Shown piece by piece: positions 28,330-37,754 of a DNA stretch of 64,000 nucleotides. The DNA lies in NCBI GenBank assembly GCA_017474285.1, contig JAFVHT010000059.1, positions 62,001-126,000 of the forward strand, given 5' to 3'. Position 1 is the first letter of the stretch. Every line of letters starts with the position of its first letter. The position numbers were made by a program, and so were the translations under genes. A model generated the notes under the pieces. The model was given only the letters and a program-made list of their open reading frames with translations. It did no database searches and had not been told where the DNA came from. The DNA comes from Acetobacter sp. (lineage in GTDB: Bacteria > Pseudomonadota > Alphaproteobacteria > Acetobacterales > Acetobacteraceae).

Positions 28330-30813
28330 TCAATGCGGCAAACTTTGCTCAGCAACGACAACATTACGCCCTGGTGCAAGGTCATCTTCCCACTCAATAG
28401 GTTGAGGTTGACGCAACAACGCACGCTCCAAAATCTGATCTACATGCCTCACTGGTACAATCTCTAGCCCTTCTTTGACATTTTCAGAAATCTCAATAAG
28501 GTCTTTTATGTTTTCTTCAGGAATAAACACAGTGCGAATACCCGATCGTAACGCCGCTAGAAGTTTTTCCTTAAGCCCTCCAATCGCAAGAACACGCCCT
28601 CGTAAAGTAATTTCTCCCGTCATAGCGACATCTTTACAAATAGGAATACCCGTCAAAACACTCACAAGAGAAGTTACCATACCAACCCCTGCAGAAGGAC
28701 CGTCTTTTGGTGTCGCCCCTTCAGGCACATGAACATGAAAGCTCCTCTTATCAAAGAGTTCTGGTGTAACCCCAAAGCTTGGCGCACGACTCCTTACAAA
28801 AGAAAATGCCGCAGAGATACTCTCTTTCATCACTTCCCCTAATTTCCCTGTTTCAACAATTCCCCCTTTTCCAGGTACCATCACACTTTCAATAATCAGA
28901 ATCTCCCCTCCAACCTCAGTCCAAGCCAAACCAGCAACAACGCCAACCATGTCTTCCGACTCTATTTCACCATAGTTGAAACGCCTTACACCCGCATAAT
29001 CACCAAGATTATCGGCTGTAACCGTGACAGATGTTGTTTTACCCGTCACAATCTCTTTCACGGCTTTACGCGCAAGTTTTGCTAACTCACGCTCAAGATT
29101 ACGAACACCCGCCTCTCGCGTGTAATAGCGAATCAGGTTCTGTACTGCATGATCTGTTACTGACCACTCACCAGGTTGAAGATTATGCGCTGTAATTTGC
29201 TTACCAATAAGATGTTTATTGACAATCTGAATTTTCTCTTCCTCTGTATAACCCGATAAACGAATAACCTCCATTCTATCGAGTAAAGGACGTGGCATAT
29301 CAAGAGTGTTTGCTGTCGTCACGAACATCACATCAGACAAATCATAATCCACTTCAAGATAGTGATCCGCAAAAGCACTATTTTGTTCTGGATCTAACAC
29401 CTCAAGCAGTGCTGATGCTGGGTCTCCACGCCAATCTGCTCCAAGTTTATCAATTTCATCTAAAAGAAATAATGGATTTGAGACTCCTGCTTTTTTCATT
29501 CCTTGAATGATTTTGCCAGGCATAGACCCAATATATGTACGTCGATGACCACGAATCTCAGCCTCATCACGCACCCCCCCCAGAGACATACGCACATAAT
29601 GTCTCCCTGTTGCATCAGCAATGGAACGAGCAAGCGATGTTTTCCCAACACCAGGAGGACCTACAAGACACAAAATTGGTCCTTTTAACTTATTCGAGCG
29701 ACTCTGAACTGCTAAATACTCAAGAATCCGTTCTTTAACTTTTTCCAAGCCATAATGTTCAATATCTAAAATCTTTTCTGCTTCTGATAAATCCCGTCGA
29801 ATTTTTGTGCGTTTTTTCCAAGGCACATTTAAGATCCAATCAAGGTAATTTCGTATCACGGTCGACTCTGCTGACATTCCACTCATACTACGAAGTTTCT
29901 TTAACTCTCCTAATGCTTTTTCACGCACTTCTTTTGAAAATTTTGTTTTTTCAATTTTTTCCTCTAGTTCAGATAACTCATCTTTACCACCATCTATTTC
30001 TACTAATTCTTTCTGAATAGCCTTTAATTGCTCATTCAAATAATATTCTTTATGAGAACGCTCCATTTGCTGCTTGACACGACTACGGATTTTTTTCTCC
30101 ACTTGGAGCTTGTCAATCTCAACTTCAATATGGTTAAAAATTTTTTCCAATTGTTCTAAAACAGTAGAAGCTTCCAAAATCTCCTGTTTCTCAAAAAGTT
30201 TAATATTCATATGACTTGCAATTGTATCAACAAGTTTTGACAAATCACTCATTTGCTCAAGAGAAGTTAGAACTTCAGAAGCAATTTTTTTATTCAATTT
30301 CATGTATTGTTCAAAACGAGACACCACTAAACGTGCCAATACTTGTGTCTCAGTACTATATTCCGTCTCTTCTGGTATTGGTTCAATGTCGGCTTCAAAA
30401 TACCCGTTTACGTCATACACAGCGACAAGTTTTACACGTTTTACACCCTCAACTAATATCTTAACTGTTCCATCTGGCAATTTCAGCATCTGTAAAATAG
30501 TTGATAGTGTACCAACACGATAAATATCATCAAGCGATAATTCATCTAATGTTGTTTCTTTTTGTGCCACTAATAAAATAACTTTATCTTCTTGATCCTC
30601 TTGTGTCGCGGCTTCCAAAGCACGAACAGATTTCTCCCGTCCAACAAACAGTGGAGAAATCATATGCGGAAAAGCAACAATATCCCGCAATGGTAATAAG
30701 GCAACACGTTGATTAACAGATTTTGAAGAGTCACTCTGTTCAGATTCTCTTATTTCTGCTTGCGTAGTTACATCATCTTGAATCTGTTCAAAAGAACGTT
30801 CACTTTTGTCCAT
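28330..30813 (-). CDS. lon: ATP-dependent protease Lon
   Basis: An AAA+ serine protease of about 827 residues degrading misfolded and regulatory proteins in the cytoplasm. The N-terminal substrate domain starts VALLPLRDIVAFPHM. The ATPase has Walker A GPPGVGKTSLA and Walker B LFLLDEIDKLG. The protease domain has the catalytic Ser in PKDGPSAGVGM and the Lys in the following LRGRVLAIGGLKEK region. The start at 30813 (MDKSERSF) is preferred over in-frame upstream TTG and ATG codons because GGATGAG lies at a suitable distance. It belongs to the tig-clpP-clpX-lon-hupB block. Confidence 0.96.
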   Translation of the reverse strand: MDKSERSFEQIQDDVTTQAEIRESEQSDSSKSVNQRVALLPLRDIVAFPHMISPLFVGREKSVRALEAATQEDQEDKVILLVAQKETTLDELSLDDIYRVGTLSTILQMLKLPDGTVKILVEGVKRVKLVAVYDVNGYFEADIEPIPEETEYSTETQVLARLVVSRFEQYMKLNKKIASEVLTSLEQMSDLSKLVDTIASHMNIKLFEKQEILEASTVLEQLEKIFNHIEVEIDKLQVEKKIRSRVKQQMERSHKEYYLNEQLKAIQKELVEIDGGKDELSELEEKIEKTKFSKEVREKALGELKKLRSMSGMSAESTVIRNYLDWILNVPWKKRTKIRRDLSEAEKILDIEHYGLEKVKERILEYLAVQSRSNKLKGPILCLVGPPGVGKTSLARSIADATGRHYVRMSLGGVRDEAEIRGHRRTYIGSMPGKIIQGMKKAGVSNPLFLLDEIDKLGADWRGDPASALLEVLDPEQNSAFADHYLEVDYDLSDVMFVTTANTLDMPRPLLDRMEVIRLSGYTEEEKIQIVNKHLIGKQITAHNLQPGEWSVTDHAVQNLIRYYTREAGVRNLERELAKLARKAVKEIVTGKTTSVTVTADNLGDYAGVRRFNYGEIESEDMVGVVAGLAWTEVGGEILIIESVMVPGKGGIVETGKLGEVMKESISAAFSFVRSRAPSFGVTPELFDKRSFHVHVPEGATPKDGPSAGVGMVTSLVSVLTGIPICKDVAMTGEITLRGRVLAIGGLKEKLLAALRSGIRTVFIPEENIKDLIEISENVKEGLEIVPVRHVDQILERALLRQPQPIEWEDDLAPGRNVVVAEQSLPH

Positions 30814-30936
30814 GATAACACTCATCCTTTCAAAAAGTGTCAACTGACCGTTTCTTAAGAGATAAAATATCTCTTAAGCCTATTATAATTTATTGAATAC
30901 GGTACCATCACCGATTGGCGTCATCTTTTAATTTTA

Positions 30937-32193
30937 TTATTCTGCCAATAATTCTTTATTATGCCCGTAAACATAAATAGGCTCTCTCTGACCATCAACG
31001 ACTTCCTTATTAACCACCACTTCCTCAATATTCGATAAACCAGGAAGATCAAACATCGTTGACATCAAAATATTTTCCACAATTGAACGCAAACCACGCG
31101 CTCCTGTTTTACGAGCAATAGCCTTTTCGGCAATAGCTTGAACGGCTTCATCTGTAAAAGTCAGCTTCACATTTTCCATTTGAAAAAGGGACTGATATTG
31201 CTTCAAAAGCGCATTTTTTGGCTTTGTTAAAATCATACCTAACGCAGCCTCATCCAAATCATCTAAGGTTGCCACAACAGGGAGACGACCAATAAATTCA
31301 GGAATAAGACCAAACTTCATTAAATCCTCTGACTCAACATCACGCAAAATCTTACCAACAGAAGATTCATCGCGCGAGCGAACATCAGCACCAAACCCCA
31401 TACCCCCTCCTTCACTACGAGCTGAAACAATTTTTTCCAAGCCAGCAAAAGCCCCCCCACAAATAAATAACATATTCGTAGTGTCAACCTGTAAAAACTC
31501 TTGTTGAGGATGCTTTCTCCCGCCCTGGGGCGGAACGGAAGCAATTGTTCCTTCCATAAGTTTGAGAAGCGCTTGTTGTACTCCTTCCCCGCTTACATCA
31601 CGCGTAATGGATAGGTTATCAGATTTCTTAGAAATCTTATCAATTTCATCAATATAAATAATACCTTGTTGTGCACGCGCAATATTGTAATCAGACGCCT
31701 GCAATAACTTTAAAACCATATTCTCGACATCTTCGCCAACATATCCTGACTCTGTTAGTGTTGTAGCGTCAGCTATTGTAAATGGAACATCGAGAATACG
31801 CGCTAAAGTTTGCGCTAATAAAGTCTTGCCCGAACCTGTAGGACCAATAAGCAAAATATTCGATTTTGCAATTTCAACATCACCCGATTTAGCAACATTG
31901 ACTAAACGCTTGTAGTGATTGTGTACTGCAACAGACAAAATCTTTTTAGCTTGGGGTTGACCAATAACGTAATCATCAAGAACTTTACAAATTTCACGCG
32001 GCGTAGGCACCCCCCGCGTTGATTTCAGAAGAACCGCCCCTTTTTCTTCACGAATAATATCTGTACAAAGATCTACACACTCATCACAAATAAATACTGT
32101 AGGACCTGCGATAAGTTTACGCACCTCACGCTGTGACTTCCCACAAAACGAACAATACAATGTATTTTTGGAATCACCTGCTCCCGCATTCAT
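30937..32193 (-). CDS. clpX: ATP-dependent Clp protease ATP-binding subunit ClpX
   Basis: A 418-residue AAA+ unfoldase that feeds substrates to ClpP. The N-terminal zinc-binding domain has cysteine pairs CSFC (near residue 14) and CDEC (near 36). Walker A is [12 protein letters not shown], Walker B is [10 protein letters not shown] and sensor 2 lies in KTGARGLRS. The ATG at 32193 has GAGGGG eight bases upstream and gives the usual [10 protein letters not shown]-terminus, so the longer in-frame TTG start is rejected. It follows clpP by about 100 bases. Confidence 0.96.
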   Translation of the reverse strand: MNAGAGDSKNTLYCSFCGKSQREVRKLIAGPTVFICDECVDLCTDIIREEKGAVLLKSTRGVPTPREICKVLDDYVIGQPQAKKILSVAVHNHYKRLVNVAKSGDVEIAKSNILLIGPTGSGKTLLAQTLARILDVPFTIADATTLTESGYVGEDVENMVLKLLQASDYNIARAQQGIIYIDEIDKISKKSDNLSITRDVSGEGVQQALLKLMEGTIASVPPQGGRKHPQQEFLQVDTTNMLFICGGAFAGLEKIVSARSEGGGMGFGADVRSRDESSVGKILRDVESEDLMKFGLIPEFIGRLPVVATLDDLDEAALGMILTKPKNALLKQYQSLFQMENVKLTFTDEAVQAIAEKAIARKTGARGLRSIVENILMSTMFDLPGLSNIEEVVVNKEVVDGQREPIYVYGHNKELLAE

Positions 32194-32291
32194 CAGCCAA
32201 CCCCTCAATCAGTCTTGAACTCACTTAAACATAAACCTGTAAGCAGATGAAAAACCCATTAACCATTAACAGCATGCTAGAAAAAACAAAA

Positions 32292-32924
32292 TCACGCTGT
32301 TTCTTCCGATTGATGTCGACGAATCACTTCATCAACAACACCAAAAGACAAGGCTTCTTCAGCAGACATATAAGCATCTCGCTCTAACTTCTGCTCAATT
32401 TCCTCAAGTGTATGCCCTGTATGATCACAATAAATCTCATTAAGACGCTGGCGAATAACCAGAATTTCTCGTGCCTGAATTTCGATATCGCTCGCCTGCC
32501 CTTGTGCGCCACCAGAAGGTTGATGAAGCATAATACGAGCATTAGGAAGAGCAAATCTACGCCCCTTTTCCCCACCCGCCAATAATAAAGACCCCATAGA
32601 CGCTGCCTGCCCAATACAAACAGTACTCACCGGACAGCGAATGTATTGCATTGTATCATAAATCGCCAAACCCGCTGTAACAACACCACCAGGGCTATTG
32701 ATATAGAACGAAATCTCTTTCTTTGGATTAACGCTTTCTAAATACAAAAGTTGCGCTGAAACCAACGAAGAAACCTGATCATAAACAGGACCCGTTAGAA
32801 AAATAATCCGTTCTTGCAACAAACGAGAGTAAATATCAAAAGCACGCTCCCCTCGAGAGGTTTGCTCAACCACCATAGGCACCAACGCACTATTAAAAAT
32901 TTCAACGGGACCACGATCCCTCAT
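32292..32924 (-). CDS. clpP: ATP-dependent Clp protease proteolytic subunit ClpP
   Basis: A 210-residue serine peptidase that forms the tetradecameric barrel used by ClpX. The catalytic serine is in [11 protein letters not shown] near residue 100 and the histidine in IMLHQPSGG near 125. The conserved [11 protein letters not shown] and [20 protein letters not shown] segments are present. Size is typical. It lies between tig and clpX on the same strand. Confidence 0.97.
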   Translation of the reverse strand: MRDRGPVEIFNSALVPMVVEQTSRGERAFDIYSRLLQERIIFLTGPVYDQVSSLVSAQLLYLESVNPKKEISFYINSPGGVVTAGLAIYDTMQYIRCPVSTVCIGQAASMGSLLLAGGEKGRRFALPNARIMLHQPSGGAQGQASDIEIQAREILVIRQRLNEIYCDHTGHTLEEIEQKLERDAYMSAEEALSFGVVDEVIRRHQSEETA

Positions 32925-33029
32925 CTCTAACTTATTCCTCTCCCAATAAAGAGATTTTTACTGAAACGTAATCTCTATTTATAGAGCCATAAAAATTGAC
33001 ATAACAAGCTGTATATTCAGCCAATACCT

Positions 33030-34355
33030 TTACTGAACTATCTCTAATAGCTCTTCAGAAGAAACTTCACGTTCCGTCACCTTCACAAGTTCAATCAGGT
33101 AGTCAACGACTTTATTCTCAAAAATCGGACCGCGAAGAGAGTCTACAGCCCGATGGTTTTTCTGGAAAAATTCCAAAACCTGACGTTCCTGCCCGGGATA
33201 ACGCGCAGCTTCCGCGCGCATAGCACGCGCCAGCTCCTCCCTTGTGACAGAAACCCCATTTTTACGCCCCACTTCAGCCAAGAGAAGACCTAACCCAACA
33301 CGGCGTTTTGCAATATTCCGATAATCGGCTTTAAGCGTTTCCTCGTCTTTATTTTTATCTTCCTCGTCAAGCCGACCCGCATGACGATCCGCCTCAATAC
33401 GACTCCAAATCTGTTGAAATTCATTTTCAACCAAACCAGACGGCACTTCAAAATCAATCTTTTCTGCAAGAACGTCCATCAAATCACGTTTAATACGTAA
33501 CCTAGAAAGGTGCTCATACTCATTCTCAATCTGTTTACGCGCAAGATCTTTTAACTGATCAAGCGTTTCACAACCGATAGCTTTTGCTAATTCATCATCA
33601 ATAGCCACTTCGACAATTTTTTTCAGCTGTTTTGCTTTAATATCAAAGGTTACCTCTTTACCTGCCAATTCTGACGCATTGTAGTCTTCTGGGAATGTCA
33701 CTGTAATCGTTTTTTCCTCATGAGGAGACAACCCTTCTATTTGTTCAGCAAAACCGGGAACAAAATCATTACCCCCTATTTCTACAGGCACATCTTGCGC
33801 CGTACCCCCTTCAAAAGGTACACCGTCTAATTTACCGACAAAATCAACGACAAGAACATCGCCTTTTCCTGCAGGACGGACCTCTTCAACGACTTCAAAC
33901 TTACGATGACGATGAGCGACATCTTTAAGCACTTTTTCAAGTGCTTCATCTTGTACCTGCGCTTTTAAGCGAACGAGTTCCAAAGTAGAAAAATCAGGCA
34001 CAGTAATATCAGGGAGAATCTCACTCTCAATTGTAAATTCCAACCCTTGACCATCGTCCTGTTGCCCAGAAACAAAATTAACTTTTGGTTCCCCCGCTAG
34101 ACGTAAACCGCGTTCTTCAAAAACTTTACGAATAGTATCAGAAACTTCTTGCTTGATTACTTCATCCCATACAGCAGAGCCGTAGCGCTGACGTACCAAA
34201 GAAACAGGCACTTTACCCGGGCGAAACCCTGACCAATTCAAACCCGATGCCACTTCTTTCAAACGTGCATCACGTTTAGAATCAAGCTCTGTCGCGGAAA
34301 CTTTAATCGTAAACCCACGCTTCAAGCCTTCTGAAAGAATTTCATTTACTTCCAT
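33030..34355 (-). CDS. tig: Trigger factor
   Basis: A 441-residue ribosome-associated chaperone and peptidyl-prolyl isomerase. The ribosome-binding signature GFRPGKVPVSLVRQRYG is near residue 43. The FKBP-type isomerase domain follows around residues 155-245 (GKLDGVPFEGG, GFAEQIEGLSPHEEKT). The helical C-terminal chaperone arms fill the rest. It has a good upstream AAAGGC-type ribosome site. The tRNA-Leu gene lies about 100 bases upstream on the same strand, and clpP, clpX and lon follow. Confidence 0.95.
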   Translation of the reverse strand: MEVNEILSEGLKRGFTIKVSATELDSKRDARLKEVASGLNWSGFRPGKVPVSLVRQRYGSAVWDEVIKQEVSDTIRKVFEERGLRLAGEPKVNFVSGQQDDGQGLEFTIESEILPDITVPDFSTLELVRLKAQVQDEALEKVLKDVAHRHRKFEVVEEVRPAGKGDVLVVDFVGKLDGVPFEGGTAQDVPVEIGGNDFVPGFAEQIEGLSPHEEKTITVTFPEDYNASELAGKEVTFDIKAKQLKKIVEVAIDDELAKAIGCETLDQLKDLARKQIENEYEHLSRLRIKRDLMDVLAEKIDFEVPSGLVENEFQQIWSRIEADRHAGRLDEEDKNKDEETLKADYRNIAKRRVGLGLLLAEVGRKNGVSVTREELARAMRAEAARYPGQERQVLEFFQKNHRAVDSLRGPIFENKVVDYLIELVKVTEREVSSEELLEIVQ

Positions 34356-34451
34356 TGATCAAGCCTTTCTTTGGAAAAATTAGACATGTTACCTATTTAA
34401 TGACTTTTGCAATACTTTATGCAACGCAAAACAAAAAACCGAAAACTAAAC

Positions 34452-34536
<85 letters not shown>

Positions 34537-34724
34537 CTGTTAAACCCAATTGTATTCATCATCTACTTGTTATGAGCGATACAAACACATATCTCTTACA
34601 CCTAAAGCATCAAAACGGCAAGCCTTACCATTCAAACAACAAATACACCCCTTTAAGAAACACTTAAAATTTCTTTTATTTCAAAACGGATATTTCAAAA
34701 TGAGCGTTTTTCACAAAACATATT

Positions 34725-36164
34725 TCAAAAAACAGTAGCCTCCTGACGTGCTGCCCCTAAATATTGATCTAAATTTTCAGCGATTGACCAAAGACCTGCT
34801 TTTATACCCGCTTCACCGTGAATCCACACCCCCGCACAGGCGGCTTCCCACGCGGGCATTCCTGCAGCAAGAAAAGCAGCGATAACACCCGATAACGTAT
34901 CACCAGAACCTGCTGTGCTTAACACCGGTGTCGCATGGGTGTTTATAGCCAAACGCCTATCGGGTGCGGCAATAAGAGTTGAAGCACCTTTTAATACCAC
35001 AACAGCCCCTAGATGAGAAGCCGCTGCCCGTATTTGTGCCGGTAAATCAACCTCAATCGCGCCAAATAAACGGGTAAACTCCCCTACATGTGGCGTTATG
35101 ACCGCCACGCCGCGCAAGCGTTCACATTGTCCTGCAGTGGCTGATAAAGCCCCCGCATCTGCTAATACGCAGCATTTAGCTTCAAGCAAATGGGGCAAAG
35201 TCTCTTCGACTTCACGTGCACTCAAGCCAGGACCACAAACCCAAACAAAGCGACGTTTATCCGCTAATAATTCTAAAATTGGTTCCGAATCTACAATAAC
35301 GCCAGCTTCTCCTAATCTATAAACGGCTGCGTTTTCCCCTGCTGCAATACGCACTAAACCTGCCCCTGTTGCCCGCGCTGCCGAAGCACAAAGACGTGCT
35401 GCCCCCGGCATTTTTTCGCCCCCGCAAATACTCACAACGCCCCTTGTGTATTTGTTACTTTGTGCTCCCAGCACAGGCAATGACCACAAACGAGGATTAT
35501 TCTGCCATGTTGTTGCAGGTACTGCCTGAAAAACCTTTTCAGGAATGCCAATTTGCATCAGCACTAATTTGCCGCAAAGCTCCCTGCCCGGATACAACAA
35601 ATGTCCATATTTAAGCCGATCAAAGGTTACTGTCATTTCGGCTTGTGATGCATAACCACGTACATGCCCCGTTGCGCCATCAACCCCAGAGGGAATATCA
35701 ATAGCAACAATGCGCGAAGCAGCACCCAACACATGCGCAACTTCCTCTGTTATATCACGCGTAAGCCCTGCGCCAAAAACAGCATCTACTACCAAATCGG
35801 CACGTTTTACTTCTTCGCACGAAAAAGGGACTCGTATCCCCGTAAAACACGCTGAGGCTTCAGCCGCAGCGGTTTTATTTGCCGGTAAGGACAAAGCCGC
35901 AACCCGCACAAGCCAGCCCGCCTCACGCAAATAACGTGCCGCCACATAGCCATCCCCTCCGTTATTGCCGGGACCACATAAAACTAAAACACGCATCGGC
36001 TTAAAATGCGCCCGAATAACCCGTGAAACAGCACGCCCTGCATTGTCCATAAGTGTTGAGATCGGTACAAACTGCGCAGCAAAGGCATCAATGCGCCCCA
36101 TTTCATCGGGTGTATAGAGCGCTAAATTATCGATCAACTGCAAACGTTCCGAATACTCCGACAT
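34725..36164 (-). CDS. nnr: Bifunctional NAD(P)H-hydrate epimerase / ADP-dependent NAD(P)H-hydrate dehydratase
   Basis: A 479-residue metabolite-repair enzyme restoring hydrated NADH and NADPH. The N-terminal YjeF/epimerase domain (about residues 1-215) contains VLCGPGNNGGDGYVAARYLR near 60 and the VDAVFGAGL loop near 127. The C-terminal ribokinase-like dehydratase domain (about 230-475) contains AGSGDTLSGVIAAFLA near 420 and the VITPHVGEFTRLFG stretch near 354. The fused arrangement is common in bacteria. It stands between the tRNA-Leu gene and the restriction island on the same strand. Confidence 0.93.
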   Translation of the reverse strand: MSEYSERLQLIDNLALYTPDEMGRIDAFAAQFVPISTLMDNAGRAVSRVIRAHFKPMRVLVLCGPGNNGGDGYVAARYLREAGWLVRVAALSLPANKTAAAEASACFTGIRVPFSCEEVKRADLVVDAVFGAGLTRDITEEVAHVLGAASRIVAIDIPSGVDGATGHVRGYASQAEMTVTFDRLKYGHLLYPGRELCGKLVLMQIGIPEKVFQAVPATTWQNNPRLWSLPVLGAQSNKYTRGVVSICGGEKMPGAARLCASAARATGAGLVRIAAGENAAVYRLGEAGVIVDSEPILELLADKRRFVWVCGPGLSAREVEETLPHLLEAKCCVLADAGALSATAGQCERLRGVAVITPHVGEFTRLFGAIEVDLPAQIRAAASHLGAVVVLKGASTLIAAPDRRLAINTHATPVLSTAGSGDTLSGVIAAFLAAGMPAWEAACAGVWIHGEAGIKAGLWSIAENLDQYLGAARQEATVF

Positions 36165-36196
36165 TTTTTATCTTTCTATTTCAAAATTATTTTATA

Positions 36197-37411
36197 TCAC
36201 TTAAATTGCTCGCCCGCCTTTTTACAAAATTCTAAAACCTCTTTCAACCATGTCTGTTTATACCAAAACCATTGCCTCTTATTCAAAACTTCTCCATATT
36301 GTCTTGCATGCTCATTCCGTTCTTTTGCAGTATTCCATCTTTCCTTCCAGCATTTCTGATGGTCACGTGGCTTAAAATTCTTGTACCCTTTATCTTGAAC
36401 TGCCTTTACAATTTCCTTTTCAGTCACACGTGCATAATCACGTGGCTTAATAGCATAAGGTGTACCAGGCTCGCTCTTATCGTGAGAAACAAGACGATGA
36501 ATATCAGCAGATGTTTTAGATGACACTACTTCCATAAAATGGACTTTGAACTGAAAAGCACTATTATCTTTGAACTCACTCTCTTGAATCTCGTCTACAA
36601 TCGTCTTTATCGCAGGAGGTAAGTTACTTTTTTCCAGCTCAACAAGCTGTTCTTTCTCAAGACGTACAAATTGTAATACAAGCGATAATTCCTTTGTCAA
36701 TGACAAACTAGAGCCAAACCATTCAGTTATATATTTTTCAAAATTGATACAACATGCTTGAAACAGTGCCCCAAATAAAATATCTCCCCCAACAAAAAGA
36801 GTATGCTCTACTTCATCACGTATCTCAATAATCTTCCTGAGATTCTCAATAACAGCAGCATCCTTGATAGGGGATTGAATAGGGGTTTGACCTTCTTTCC
36901 CCAATATTTGACTAACAGTTTTCGATTTGTTTTTACATCTCTCACTTGAACCTTTTTCTTCTCTCTCTAGCTTTTCATGGATCAGATATGTCCATGCAAT
37001 ATTTGAAAGAACGGCAAAAATTTCCGCCTTAAATATCATTGTAGGCGTGTTAAAAGTTTGGACAGCGGCTATCATTGCTTCACGAGAGCGAATGAGCCTT
37101 TTATCGCTTTCTTTATAAGGGTTTAGAAAAGTCTTTGGATCGTATGCTGATAGAGTTTTGAAATATTCCTCAACTTGTTCCTTTGAAGCTGTTACATCTC
37201 CTGATTGGGTTATTCGTGCTTGATTAACAGTAACCAGTTGCCCTTGAGCGAATCGTCCTTGATTGATAATAAATGCAATATCCTGTTTTCGATATCCTTC
37301 GTGCAGAAGAGCATTAACCAATGCTTTCTCTTCCTGTGTTAAGCTACCCCCCTTGTTTTTAGTATGAGGTAACTTCTGCTTTAAGTTGCGGAGCATGCCT
37401 GATAGCCCCAT
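36197..37411 (-). CDS. DUF3644-like protein with HEPN-type R-x4-H motif, restriction-island accessory gene
   Basis: About 404 residues from the preferred ATG at 37411, which has AGGA nine bases upstream. An ATG farther upstream overlaps the neighbouring gene. The N-terminus has a helix-turn-helix-like block, GYRKQDIAFIINQGR and TVNQARIT, and the next region (SREAMIAAVQTFNTP, ILSNIAWTYLI-like helices) resembles DUF3644 proteins. About residue 198 it has IEIRDEVEHTLF, an R-x4-H pattern with a polar residue after Arg, as in HEPN ribonucleases. The gene is last in the minus-strand type I restriction cluster, so a defence role is likely. Both the family and the ribonuclease activity are inference. 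Confidence 0.6.
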   Translation of the reverse strand: MGLSGMLRNLKQKLPHTKNKGGSLTQEEKALVNALLHEGYRKQDIAFIINQGRFAQGQLVTVNQARITQSGDVTASKEQVEEYFKTLSAYDPKTFLNPYKESDKRLIRSREAMIAAVQTFNTPTMIFKAEIFAVLSNIAWTYLIHEKLEREEKGSSERCKNKSKTVSQILGKEGQTPIQSPIKDAAVIENLRKIIEIRDEVEHTLFVGGDILFGALFQACCINFEKYITEWFGSSLSLTKELSLVLQFVRLEKEQLVELEKSNLPPAIKTIVDEIQESEFKDNSAFQFKVHFMEVVSSKTSADIHRLVSHDKSEPGTPYAIKPRDYARVTEKEIVKAVQDKGYKNFKPRDHQKCWKERWNTAKERNEHARQYGEVLNKRQWFWYKQTWLKEVLEFCKKAGEQFK

Positions 37412-37443
37412 TAAGATATATCCTATTAAAGAATATGCTAATA

Positions 37444-37752
37444 TTACAAAACACAGCGTGGCTTTAGATGTTGCCACCCCGGTACATAGGCATTCATTAA
37501 CGCCTTAAAAACGCGCCCATGGCTATGGCTTGGATAACGAAGATGAAGAAGTTCGTGCACAATAACATAATCTTGAAAATCTTTTTCCTGATCGAGTAAA
37601 TCTCGAGCGAAAGTGATTGTACCTATTGATGAGCACGATCCCCATTTACGCCGCATAGGCTGCACGCGTACCACCCGTGGGAAAACCTTTAACTTTTCAG
37701 CCCAAACCTGCGTACGATCGCGCAAATCCTGCTCTAACGATAATTTAGCCAT
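37444..37752 (-). CDS. YgjP-like (DUF45/WLM) metallopeptidase
   Basis: A 102-residue protein with the zinc protease motif HELLH near residue 68 ([18 protein letters not shown]) and the upstream [20 protein letters not shown] stretch typical of YgjP-like metallopeptidases. It is shorter than the roughly 230-residue family norm and contains mostly the catalytic region. Genes of this type are often found directly after hsdR in type I restriction loci; this one begins two bases past the hsdR stop. Its role in restriction is unknown. Confidence 0.8.
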   Translation of the reverse strand: MAKLSLEQDLRDRTQVWAEKLKVFPRVVRVQPMRRKWGSCSSIGTITFARDLLDQEKDFQDYVIVHELLHLRYPSHSHGRVFKALMNAYVPGWQHLKPRCVL

Positions 37753-37754
37753 TT